A stretch of 64,000 nucleotides of DNA from Ischnura elegans (Eukaryota > Arthropoda > Insecta > Odonata > Coenagrionidae): contig NW_025791676.1 in assembly GCF_921293095.1 (NCBI RefSeq), positions 62,001-126,000 on the forward strand. Reading direction: 5' to 3'. Position numbers and translations under genes: made by a program. This document shows positions 33,851 through 44,134 of the stretch, one piece after another. The notes below the pieces were generated by a model. The model searched no databases, was not told where the DNA came from, and saw only the letters and a program-made list of their open reading frames with translations. The number at the start of each line of letters is the position of its first letter. Positions within the stretch are counted from its first letter, which is position 1.

Positions 33851-35565
33851 AATTAATTATTTGGAGACAAAGTTCGACAGAATAATAGCTACGTTAATGC
33901 CACATACGTGGCTACTGCGACAGCGCACGATGTATTCGTCGTAGGCGTGTGACATTTCGTCATAACATGCAGATTGTCACTTCATGCATTGCAATAGGGA
34001 TATGTGAAGTTCGAAAGGAATAACTCCGAAGTCGTACTCGCTCTTTTCCTTCGTAATTCCGCATTCAGACAGTGAAATGCATCGGAAATATTGACAAACG
34101 AAGTAACTCAAAGGAAAATTGATTTGCCAAAAGAGGTAATTGTAAGAATGCCGAAACAACAAATACCACGTTTCAGGAAATAGCAAAGTTAGGTTTCAAA
34201 CTTGGACATTACCGTAGAGAGTGGAATTAATCCACAGAACAATGTACGAAAAACGAACAAAGGGAAAGTTATCGATCGGCGATGTGAAGAGTACATCTTT
34301 TCCCTTGCACGTCCGTATTCACGAATACACGTTTCCTGCGGGAAAGACACATCATTTCCAATCCCGAAGTGGCTGTGGTAATTTAAGTAATACGTGTAAC
34401 GCGCCACGTCGTCACAATGTTGTAGGGAACGGTAATTCATTTTCACAAAAGTCATTCAAAATCAGCCTTCTCACACACAGAAAATCGCAGTCATCAATTT
34501 CCAGAATCGCACGCAAGACCAGAAATATCCTGCGACTCGAGTATGGAAAAGCCAGTCTCACTCGACAATCCCTCCCGTCGAGGCGTAATTTTTTTTTCAC
34601 CAACCTTTCGCAATCCCTGCCCAGGAATCAAATTCACCACATTCCCCCCAGAATAGGCACAGAAAGCGCACGGAGTGAAACGAACGGGGCGAACCGAAAA
34701 CCGTAGGAGCGTCAAACGGAGTCATTCCATTTCCTTCGAATATCACGATTCGCGGCGCAATCGGAGCACTCTCGCGACATTCAGCCCCCGCCGGAAAGGG
34801 GAAACGATAATCGAGTGCCGCCGTTTGCGGAATAACGGCACGAGAACAAAAATTATGGACATTCGTCCGCTTCTCCCGGGGATCGCGGGTTCGCGGCAGC
34901 GCGAACGATCGCAGTCGCACGCGGAAAGAGTGATTTCGGCGTCGCGAAAAGGCGAGATCGAGGGAAACAGTCGCGTTTCGGCGACGCCGAAGTGGCGTCT
35001 CGATCGTCGATCGAAATCGCCGCAAACTCGGATCGAAAAGTGCAACAGACGAATGCACAACCGCGGATCGAGTCGTCGCGACACGACGCCGATCCGTCCG
35101 ACAGGCACATCTTCCGACCATCGTTCTCCGTCCGCGGGGCGCCGTCCAGACCGGCGCCGGCGTGCCGGCACACGCAGGAAGGTTCAGAGAAACGGCGAGG
35201 CAGGTCGCCGATCGACCACGCGAACCCGCGACGCCACGGCGACACTTTAATTATCGGGTCGGAAGGCGCGCCGGTGACATGCCGTATTTCGCTCGGGCGC
35301 CGCGGCGCCCGCGACGTTCCGGTCGCCGACGGCGGGCCGCCCGCGCGCGGCCGGGACTGTCGCCTCGCGCGTCGAGATCGGACGCCGACGTCGGAGCCGC
35401 CGGCGCCGTCCGAAACGATAAAGTGCGAGACGAAGTCGAGTACAAAGATTCGAAGGAGAACGCCGACGACAAGTTCGACAGCGGCGAACGCGCTCCGAAA
35501 TGGTACGATATCTCGAAGGTGGGAAACGCGAAAATTTCATCGCTTCATACCTCTCGTCCGAGACC
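33851..35565. promoter_or_regulatory. Satellite-H1 spacer and H1 upstream region, unit 2
   Basis: An AT-rich stretch to about 34600, then a strongly GC- and CpG-rich ~900 bp up to H1. Long open frames on several strands here are expected from the base composition and are not supported as genes. No TATAAA-type box is seen in front of H1, unlike the four core histone genes. Drosophila H1 is also TATA-less and uses TRF2, so this fits the known H1 pattern. Confidence 0.55.
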
Positions 35566-36288
35566 ATGGCAGACGCTACCGCAGCAGCCGCAGCAGCGCC
35601 CCCGGCGGCCCAGCCGTCCGGCACCGCAGCCGTCAAGCCCCTGCCCGCCGCCTCCGCAGCATCCAAGAAGGCCAGCAAGGGCGCCGCCTCCAAGAAGGCC
35701 CGCGCAAAGCCCTCCCATCCACCGACCTCCGAGATGGTCAACAACGCCGTCAAGAGCCTCAAGGAACGCGGCGGCTCCTCCCTCCAGGCCATCAAGAAGT
35801 ACATCGCCGCCTCCTACAAGGTCGACGCCGAGAAGCTCTCCCCCTTCATCAAGAAGTACCTCAAGTCCGCCGTCACCTCCGGCACACTCGTACAGACCAA
35901 GGGCAAGGGAGCGTCGGGGTCCTTCAAGCTGAGCTCCACCACGCTGAAGGACAAGGCTGCACCCGCTGCAGCCAAGGCGAAGAAGACCGCAGCCAAGAAG
36001 ACCGCCGCGGCCAAGAAGCCCAAGCCCGCGAAGAAGGAGAAGGCTGCCACCAAGCGGTCCGCGCCCAAGGAGCGCTCCAAGTCCGCGCCTCCTGCGAAGA
36101 AGGCAAAGAAAGCAGACAAGCCCAAGAAGAAGCCCGCAGCAGCCAAGCCAGCGGCGAAGGCAGCAAAGTCCCCATCGAAGGCGAAGAAGGCGCCCACCAA
36201 GCCCAAGGCGCCCAAGCCCAAGAAGACGCCCACCAAGCCCAAGCCCGCGGCAGCAAAGAAGGCCGCCGCCGCCCCCAAGAAGAAGTGA
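35566..36288 (+). CDS. H1: Linker histone H1, unit 2 (complete)
   Basis: 240 residues. Start ATG 35566 gives [19 protein letters not shown], an Ala/Pro-rich acetylatable N terminus typical of arthropod H1. An upstream in-frame start would add 22 residues unlike any H1 tail. The winged-helix domain is at about 48-123 ([28 protein letters not shown]) and the Lys/Ala/Pro-rich tail at 124-240 has repeated [10 protein letters not shown]-type blocks. It is identical to the unit 1 copy over the shared part. Confidence 0.98.
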   Translation: MADATAAAAAAPPAAQPSGTAAVKPLPAASAASKKASKGAASKKARAKPSHPPTSEMVNNAVKSLKERGGSSLQAIKKYIAASYKVDAEKLSPFIKKYLKSAVTSGTLVQTKGKGASGSFKLSSTTLKDKAAPAAAKAKKTAAKKTAAAKKPKPAKKEKAATKRSAPKERSKSAPPAKKAKKADKPKKKPAAAKPAAKAAKSPSKAKKAPTKPKAPKPKKTPTKPKPAAAKKAAAAPKKK

Positions 36289-36341
36289 GCGACCGAACCT
36301 CGCAGGTTCACCGAACTTCGATGTACGCGAAGTTCAATTTA

Positions 36342-36391
36342 GGCCCTCTTAAGGGCCATCAAGTCATATAGATGACTATTTTCCATGCTTA
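36342..36391 (+). terminator. Histone 3' stem-loop of H1 plus CCATGCTTA, unit 2
   Basis: Stem-loop at 36342-36357 and CCATGCTTA at 36383-36391, identical to unit 1. Confidence 0.95.
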
Positions 36392-37112
36392 AAACAAAAT
36401 CCTAAACTCCTCCTTCACCTTACCCAATAAAGTTTCAAACCTTACCCATTGAAGGAAATGAGTAGATGGACAATATTCCTTCTACAAATCCGCTAATTTT
36501 ACGTCAAATTAATGCACCTTCCATTGAAGGTTGTCAGATAATTTTTTGGCAGTAAAAATTTACCTATGAAACTAAGTTTCGAAAGAGACGTCTGCTGCAG
36601 CAGAAAGCGTGATTGCTCAAAAGAATGAAGTATTTGCGTATCACATATTTGCAACCAAGACGGTCGATTGTTGAAAACAATGAAATCTTGGCGAATGTCA
36701 TTGTTGCATTAGTATTTTCCGTGACAATACTGCTGGCTGAAAACAATCGTCGCGCATGGCAACATCTCCTAACGACGTTTTTTGAGTTCGAGAGATGCCT
36801 ACATTGTCGTAACTCGATAAAGGATTGAGTGTACTCCTGACTTTGTTATTCTGATAGAACTTCGTAATTTCCGTTACTTATGAAATTTAAATTGCCATTC
36901 TGTAAAGATAGCATTTTCCGTCAGGAAACTACCAGGATGCCAAGCACTCCATCTGCAAAAAAACATCTTTTCATAAGTTTTATTCATACCTTCCAGTATT
37001 CATTTCAACTATTTTTCATTAGTTAATTATAATTATCATTAATTACAACTTTATTATTTTTTCATTCTCTTTCAGATTTTCTTTATGAAATATTATTTCA
37101 TTCTCGTCGATG
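36392..37112. other. H1-H3 intergenic spacer, unit 2
   Basis: Same as 786-1506. No gene recognised. Confidence 0.6.
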
Positions 37113-37162
37113 TAAGCAATGGGAAACAATCGTCTGTATGACGTCTAGTCCTGAAAAGGACT
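37113..37162 (-). terminator. Histone 3' stem-loop of H3 plus CCATTGCTTA, unit 2
   Basis: Stem-loop at 37147-37162 and CCATTGCTTA at 37113-37122 on the minus strand. Confidence 0.93.
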
Positions 37163-37202
37163 TTTGTTTTTGTGCCGACAAGAAGTCGACAGCGACGACG
37201 AT

Positions 37203-37639
<437 letters not shown>

Positions 37640-37763
37640 AACAGGGATGTGTTTAGGTCTGGCAGTCCTTCTTGCCAGATCTTCTTTGCTGACCAACGTT
37701 GAGTCTTTCAGCAGATGAGTCCTTGGAGTGTAACTCCCGTCGTCATCTTCAGTGAGGGTCCTT

Positions 37764-40493
37764 TCACCTCCGTCTCTTCAATGGCGGGAGGTCCTCCTCC
37801 TCGCCTGTTGATGAGCATGGTCGCTTGAACCGTTCGTAGACCGTTGGTTTTGCTGCTGCGATGCGTCGAATTTCTTCAATTTCGGACTCCTTCGCCTTTG
37901 TGAAGAACTCCTTTGATGTCCGGCGAAGGAAGTCTTCGATGGGCTCCATTCCTGTCAGTGCATACATAATTTCACGATGGTATGTCCATCCGAGTGCTAG
38001 GATCGTCCTTAGGGCAATGTTCTCCGTCACCCGAATAGGTTGACTCCAGGTCTTCTGCATCCGGCCGCTCCATGCAGGTGCAGCGTATGTGAGTATGGGT
38101 CGGATGGCCATCTTGTAGATTTTCAGCTTGTTCTCTAAAGAGAGATGTTTTGACCGTAGAAGCGGTGACAGCAGGAATCTTCTGTGTCTTGCCTTGTTCG
38201 TCACGTATCTGGCATGCTGACGGAAGGAGAGGTGCCTGTCCAGCATCACGCCGAGATAGAGGGCTTCCGTTTTCCACGGTGTCTCTTCCGTGTCGATCAG
38301 CACTTCCCCTGGTGTTGGTGTTTTCGGCGATGTTGAGAAGAAAACTGCATTAGTTTTCTTGGCGTTGATGGTAATTCGCCATTGCGCGTACCACGGTAGG
38401 AGTATGTCAATGGTACGCTGCAGGTATGTCGCCGCCATGTGAGGCTTCCATGAACGCGCTACGATCGCTGCATCATCGGCGAAAAGTGTGACGATGGTGT
38501 TCCATCCGAATTGCCGTGGAATGTCTGCCGTGTAGATGTTGAACAGCGTTGGTCCAAGGACGGATCCTTGAGGGACTCCTGCCCGTATGATCTTCTTTCC
38601 GGATACCGCTCTCCCCCAGGTGACGGTGAAGGTCCGCTGCCGAAGATAGGATTCTATCATCCTTCTCTGCCAGAATGGAAATCCGAACCGCTTCAGTTTC
38701 AGTAGAAGTCCACAGTGCCAAACGCTGTCAAACGCCTTCTGCACATCGAAAAAGGAGGCAGCAGCGCAGCAGTTCCTGTTGAACCCATCCGTGATGTAGT
38801 CTACCATTCGCACAAGTTGGTGAGTTGTGGAATGGTGGTCTCGGAATCCATATTGCTCCGGCGGAAGAAGGTCTCGGCGCTGGAGAAATTGGTGGATGTA
38901 GGGTAGCAGCGTCCTCTCCAGCAGCTTCCCAAGTGTTGCAAGGAGTGCAATTGGTCGATAATTGGTGATTTCCTTCTTCGGTTTGCCCGGTTTTGGAATG
39001 AGAAGGACTCTGGCTGATTTCCACTTCTGGGGAAAATAGCCGATGCTGAAGCAAGCGGTGAAAAGCAGCAGCAGGATGGTGGCAAGGGAGGTCGGCATCT
39101 GCAGCAGCGCCTCGTTGGGGATCCCGTCTTCTCCAGGGGCCTTCCTCTTCTGCAGCTTTCCGAGAGCAGTCCGCAGGTCCTCCGGTCGCAGTTTTGGCGG
39201 TTCCTCATCCGGTTGTTCGACATCGGTATCGCCTGGCTGAGGTTCGGGTCCATCAGGAGCCAGCGGGTGGATGTCCGAGGTAAACGTTCCTTCGAGGTAC
39301 TCCGCTGCAAACGTAGCCTTTTCAGCCTCGGTGTTGAGTAGTCCGTCAGGGGATGTGAGTGGAGAGTCCTCTACGGCTCCGCGACTCTTCAGACTGGACG
39401 CCATCCTCCAAAGGGTTCCATTGTCAGCATCCAGTTGGGCCACCTTCCGGTCCCATTCCTTCTGGCGATGCTCGTCGATGAGAAGTCTCAGTTGAGCTCT
39501 GGCCAGTCTAAATCTCTGGCCATCCATGGGTGTTCTTGTTCTCTGGAACTTTCGTCGGAGCCGATTTCGCTGTCGTATCTTCCGAACGATGTAATCCGGA
39601 AGTTCCAGGTGGTTGGAAGGTCTCCACTTAGTCATTGGCACTGCCCTCTCTAGCGCCTTATCAATGGATGCGGTGATATGCTCTGCCAGCGATTCTATGT
39701 CTTCCTCCTTTTCCAGTTGGGGCTCCTCAGATGGCAGTAGGTCTGTGAGGTCCTGGCGATACATGTCCCAGTCCGCTTTTCCCCAGTTGCGGACTTCTCG
39801 AGGTGGAGCTACGTTGGGCTGGCAGCCAAGGTAGGCACACACTGGGTAATGGTCGCTGTCCAAGGTCTTTGACGTAGCTATGGCCAGCGAGCAGGGTAGA
39901 TCCTTGTGCAGCGCAATGTCTAGCACGTCTTCTTCTCCGTTCCAGTTGATCCTGGTCGGAGCATGCGGCCCCGCTGTCTTAACCGCTGCCCTGGTGGTCC
40001 AGTTGTACAGTGCTTCGCCATTGGTGTTACGGACTCGGGAGTGCCATTCCTCGTGCTTGGAGTTGAGATCGCCGAGCAGGATTACTGGATGCTGCGAAGA
40101 GAAGATAAGATCGAAGTCCGCAGCGTGGAATCGTCGTTTTGGCGCCAAGTAAGCCGACACGACGCGTACCGTTCCCAGGCTGGTCTCCACTTCTACAGCG
40201 GTGGCTTCCAGTGTCTGCATTTCCGGTAGTGTCCAGCGTCTTGCGATGGTATCTGACGAAACAGCAATGGCAGTTCCTCCTCCTCGGCGTCCTACTCTGT
40301 CGTTCCGGTAGAGTTGCCATCCAGGGATGTAGAGGGTCGAATTGTTGAGTAGGTGTGTCTCCTGAAGGCAGAGTATTGTCGCTCCTGTAGTGCGGGAAAA
40401 GCCAAGTAGTTCGGGAAGCTTCTTGCGAAGTCCGCCACCCACATTCCAGGTGGCGAGGACGGCCGATTTCCGGTTCGTGGGTCTACTCTCCAT
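37764..40493 (-). CDS. LINE-B ORF2: AP-like endonuclease and reverse transcriptase
   Basis: 909 residues. The endonuclease domain shows ATWNVGG (14-20), the catalytic Glu at 45 in CLQETHL, GDLNSKH (141-147) and SDHYP (213-217). The RT domain shows YRPIALL (512-518), QYGFRDHHST (547-556), FDVQKAFDSVW (582-592), AGVPQGSVLGPTLFN (638-652) and FADD (671-674). The C-terminal region (to YERFKRP) has no RNase H. The motifs resemble the Jockey clade and those of LINE-C. The ATG lies within the end of ORF1 with an 11-nt overlap. Confidence 0.96.
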   Translation of the reverse strand: MESRPTNRKSAVLATWNVGGGLRKKLPELLGFSRTTGATILCLQETHLLNNSTLYIPGWQLYRNDRVGRRGGGTAIAVSSDTIARRWTLPEMQTLEATAVEVETSLGTVRVVSAYLAPKRRFHAADFDLIFSSQHPVILLGDLNSKHEEWHSRVRNTNGEALYNWTTRAAVKTAGPHAPTRINWNGEEDVLDIALHKDLPCSLAIATSKTLDSDHYPVCAYLGCQPNVAPPREVRNWGKADWDMYRQDLTDLLPSEEPQLEKEEDIESLAEHITASIDKALERAVPMTKWRPSNHLELPDYIVRKIRQRNRLRRKFQRTRTPMDGQRFRLARAQLRLLIDEHRQKEWDRKVAQLDADNGTLWRMASSLKSRGAVEDSPLTSPDGLLNTEAEKATFAAEYLEGTFTSDIHPLAPDGPEPQPGDTDVEQPDEEPPKLRPEDLRTALGKLQKRKAPGEDGIPNEALLQMPTSLATILLLLFTACFSIGYFPQKWKSARVLLIPKPGKPKKEITNYRPIALLATLGKLLERTLLPYIHQFLQRRDLLPPEQYGFRDHHSTTHQLVRMVDYITDGFNRNCCAAASFFDVQKAFDSVWHCGLLLKLKRFGFPFWQRRMIESYLRQRTFTVTWGRAVSGKKIIRAGVPQGSVLGPTLFNIYTADIPRQFGWNTIVTLFADDAAIVARSWKPHMAATYLQRTIDILLPWYAQWRITINAKKTNAVFFSTSPKTPTPGEVLIDTEETPWKTEALYLGVMLDRHLSFRQHARYVTNKARHRRFLLSPLLRSKHLSLENKLKIYKMAIRPILTYAAPAWSGRMQKTWSQPIRVTENIALRTILALGWTYHREIMYALTGMEPIEDFLRRTSKEFFTKAKESEIEEIRRIAAAKPTVYERFKRPCSSTGEEEDLPPLKRRR

Positions 40494-41919
40494 TACGGTT
40501 GAGAATGCGGCTCATTACAACCGTGAGGGCTTGCAGTTGAGTCTGCAGCAGGGCGGCCGTTGCGGTAAGTGCCTGAAGGATCGCAGGCAGGCTGGATAAG
40601 TCGTCGGCTATCGGCTCCTGCCGATTAGTGGCGGCGGCAATCTTCTGCCGCAGTGGCTGACGGACTTCCTCCGCCGTCTCCCGTTGAACGGGCCTGCTCG
40701 GCGGCAGGCCAGGATAGTTGACATCCCATACTGGGCTCGTGGTGGAACGTTGTCCAGCGGAAGGTCCTGCTTGGAGGCCCACTACCCATGGGTTTTGATG
40801 TCCAGGGGTTGGCACTTCTGCGGTCGTTGGTTTTGGAGGGGGCTTTTTCTGAGTCGGCTTCCTCTTTTCCTTAAGGTCCTTCGCCCGTTGGTACTCCGGG
40901 CAGGTACGGAAGAACGCCGGATGGTTGCCGCCGCAGTTGCAGCATTTCGTTTTCTTTCTCTCAACATCAGGGCAGTTTCTACCCTCGTGATCTCCGGAGC
41001 ATTTATAGCACCTCGGCGCCGCCGTACAGTGAACCGATGAGTGTCCGAAGCGGTTGCATCGGTAGCACATCTGAGGATCACGATGTGTAAATTTGTCTAC
41101 ACGAACGCCGTTATTCCCGATCCATCTAAGCTTCTTCATCTCCTTGATGGTCCATTCCGGCGTCTCCCGGATGACTGCAAGGAAGAATGCTCCACGCCGT
41201 GCCGGATGTACTCGTACGACATCTATCCCCAGGACGTCAAGGTCTTCCTTAAGTTGGTCGACGTCGTAATCTATGGGTAGATTCCGGATAGCATAGAATC
41301 GGACCTTGTCCCCGGTGGCGCCCCAGGTGGACATCTGGGCCTGTTGCTCCTCTAGCTTCGTCTTCAGCAGTAGGTAGTCCTCGGCGTTGCGTAGCTGTAC
41401 TCGGCTGCAGTCAGAGTTGTGAACAACAGTAAATTTCTGATCTTTTACAGTTGCTCTGATGAGGCGTACCAGTGCTGCATGATCAGTAACAGCATAGACG
41501 ATCAGGGACGGTGGTCGCTTATTGGCACGTTGTGCCCCCTGCGCCGGAGTCGCCGTCGGGGTCTCCTCAGAGTCCATGGTATCCTCAGGGATGGTGGAGG
41601 CTAAAGGAGTGAAGGTATTCCTTGTCTCCAGAGGTGTTGTCTGCCTCTTCTTCGCCATGTCCTGGATGGACAGGAATGGCGCCGTCCGTTTCCTTGAGTC
41701 CCTATCTACAACCGTCGTCCATCCTGATGTAGTGGGGCCCGTTTCCGTCGAATTCTGGGGTTGACGGCCCTGAAGAGGGCCATTCTGGCTCTCGGTGGCT
41801 GCTGCAGCCGCTGCACCTGCCGCACCGTTCCCGGATGGCATGGCGTCCTCTCCACCGAAGAGGACAGAGGTGATTTTCGGGGGGAGTAATCCCCCGGGGC
41901 GTCCCTTAGATGTCGCCAA
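40483..41919 (-). CDS. LINE-B ORF1: Gag-like protein with three zinc knuckles
   Basis: 478 residues. A low-complexity Ala/Gly/Thr N terminus is followed by a Pre-C2HC-like region (about 205-280, RFYAIRNLPIDYDVDQLKED onward). Then come three CCHC-type knuckles: 285-298, 304-316 and 326-340, the last with the CGGNHP signature typical of Jockey-clade Gag. The tail is Pro/Gln-rich, ending LNRNGE. These proteins bind element RNA and, in related telomeric Jockey elements, direct it to chromosomal targets. The Gag is a candidate for the histone-locus targeting seen here. Confidence 0.93.
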   Translation of the reverse strand: MATSKGRPGGLLPPKITSVLFGGEDAMPSGNGAAGAAAAAATESQNGPLQGRQPQNSTETGPTTSGWTTVVDRDSRKRTAPFLSIQDMAKKRQTTPLETRNTFTPLASTIPEDTMDSEETPTATPAQGAQRANKRPPSLIVYAVTDHAALVRLIRATVKDQKFTVVHNSDCSRVQLRNAEDYLLLKTKLEEQQAQMSTWGATGDKVRFYAIRNLPIDYDVDQLKEDLDVLGIDVVRVHPARRGAFFLAVIRETPEWTIKEMKKLRWIGNNGVRVDKFTHRDPQMCYRCNRFGHSSVHCTAAPRCYKCSGDHEGRNCPDVERKKTKCCNCGGNHPAFFRTCPEYQRAKDLKEKRKPTQKKPPPKPTTAEVPTPGHQNPWVVGLQAGPSAGQRSTTSPVWDVNYPGLPPSRPVQRETAEEVRQPLRQKIAAATNRQEPIADDLSSLPAILQALTATAALLQTQLQALTVVMSRILNRNGE

Positions 41920-42081
41920 TGCTGGCGTAGGTGTTGTTCCGTTGTCCGTAGTCCAAGAGGTGCAGAGGTCGATGTCCGGGAGAGTATTCCAAAAGGCGCC
42001 AAGTCGAAAATAGCCGAAGTGGGGTAGTCCAAGTGATTAAGCCTGGGTTTCCAAACCGGCCAAGTAACTCGTAACTAACCT

Positions 42082-42547
<466 letters not shown>

Positions 42548-42603
42548 ATTTCTATCGTGGCAGCAGCCCATTACATCTGGCAGCTGCATCATCGAATAAC
42601 AAA

Positions 42604-42653
42604 GGTCCTTTTCAGGACCATAGAACATGCAGGATATTATTTGCCATTGCTTA
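42604..42653 (+). terminator. Histone 3' stem-loop of H4 plus CCATTGCTTA, unit 2
   Basis: Stem-loop at 42604-42619 and CCATTGCTTA at 42644-42653. Confidence 0.95.
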
Positions 42654-43518
42654 AACACGTCGCAATCACAGAAATGTGATGTCAACGATAACAAATGAAA
42701 TATCAGGTAATGATGGAGTGTAAATAAAAGAACATCAATGGAATACAACTTATTTTGTCACTAATCACAAAATTAAGTAAGTTATTATGCTATTAAACCT
42801 AATACGTTCATCCATACTGAAAGTTCATTTAGTAAACTGCTGAGGGACGATCAATGTGTTTTTTTTATCCATCCAAGTTAAGCGACTTCAACAATAATGG
42901 TCGCTCAGTGTTCCATTCCCAGTACTAATTGTTGCAGTTTCAAGCGGCACAAGCCGTTGCCATTGTCGTCTATTGATAGTGTGTTGCGTTACTTAGCAAC
43001 GACCAAATGCCTTCATCGCTTTTGTAACAATTCTTCGGCCGAATGCGGTGATTGTGACATATTGTTAGACATCGCCTATCAGTTACTTAGAAACGCACTG
43101 CTGCCAACATATTTTAAATTTGCTACATAGTATCGCGACTTTTTTGCTACTTTGGATATCCATTCAAATGTGTTCCTTGACACATTGTTATGCATCATTA
43201 ATTAAGAAACGCACAGCTGCCACAATGTTTTCAAATTTCTACATAGTAGCGCTACGTTTTCCTTGCATTGCATATCATTTCCACTGTTTTACTTTTTCAC
43301 AGCGAAGCTATACTAGATCAACAATTTTTTCCCTTCATTACACTTCACCCGTCAATATTATTAAATGTATTATAATTATCTACAAGCATTACTACTTGAC
43401 AACTCGATTCACCTACATGACAAATGGAAAGTAATTTCTAGACTATTTTTCGTGCGTATTTTGGGAAGTATACCAATTTTTGACATAGTCGTAAGACTGA
43501 CAGACCTTGATGGTTTGC
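42654..43518. other. H4-H2A intergenic spacer, unit 2
   Basis: Same as 10209-11073, including the two degenerate ~60-bp segments. No gene recognised. Confidence 0.6.
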
Positions 43519-43534
43519 GGTCCTAAAAAGGACC
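43519..43534 (-). terminator. Histone 3' stem-loop of H2A, unit 2
   Basis: GGTCCTTTTTAGGACC on the minus strand, without a following CCATTGCTTA, as in unit 1. Confidence 0.95.
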
Positions 43535-43565
43535 ATTTTTTATTCTCTTCCAAGAAAGAGATCGC

Positions 43566-44134
<569 letters not shown>

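Larger units (their letters stand above)
37640..42070 (-). mobile_element. LINE-B: full-length Jockey-like LINE at the H3 start site
   Basis: 4431 bp in the sense direction of H3, with an 11-bp target-site duplication. In its own sense it has a ~150-bp 5' UTR, ORF1 (41919-40483), ORF2 (40493-37764) and a ~125-bp 3' UTR without poly(A). A 7-bp hairpin (37658-37679, TCTGGCA/TGCCAGA) lies 18 nt from the 3' end, and some LINEs use such a terminal hairpin for RT recognition. Both ORFs are intact, so the element may be active. The first base is 35 nt downstream of the H3 TATA box. It shares no obvious nucleotide similarity with LINE-A. Confidence 0.95.

Noticed and set aside
34992-36371. Long open frames across the H1 gene and its GC-rich upstream region, on both strands
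   Set aside because: They overlap H1 in other frames or lie in very GC-rich sequence where stops are rare. They show no domain and the H1 frame accounts for the region.
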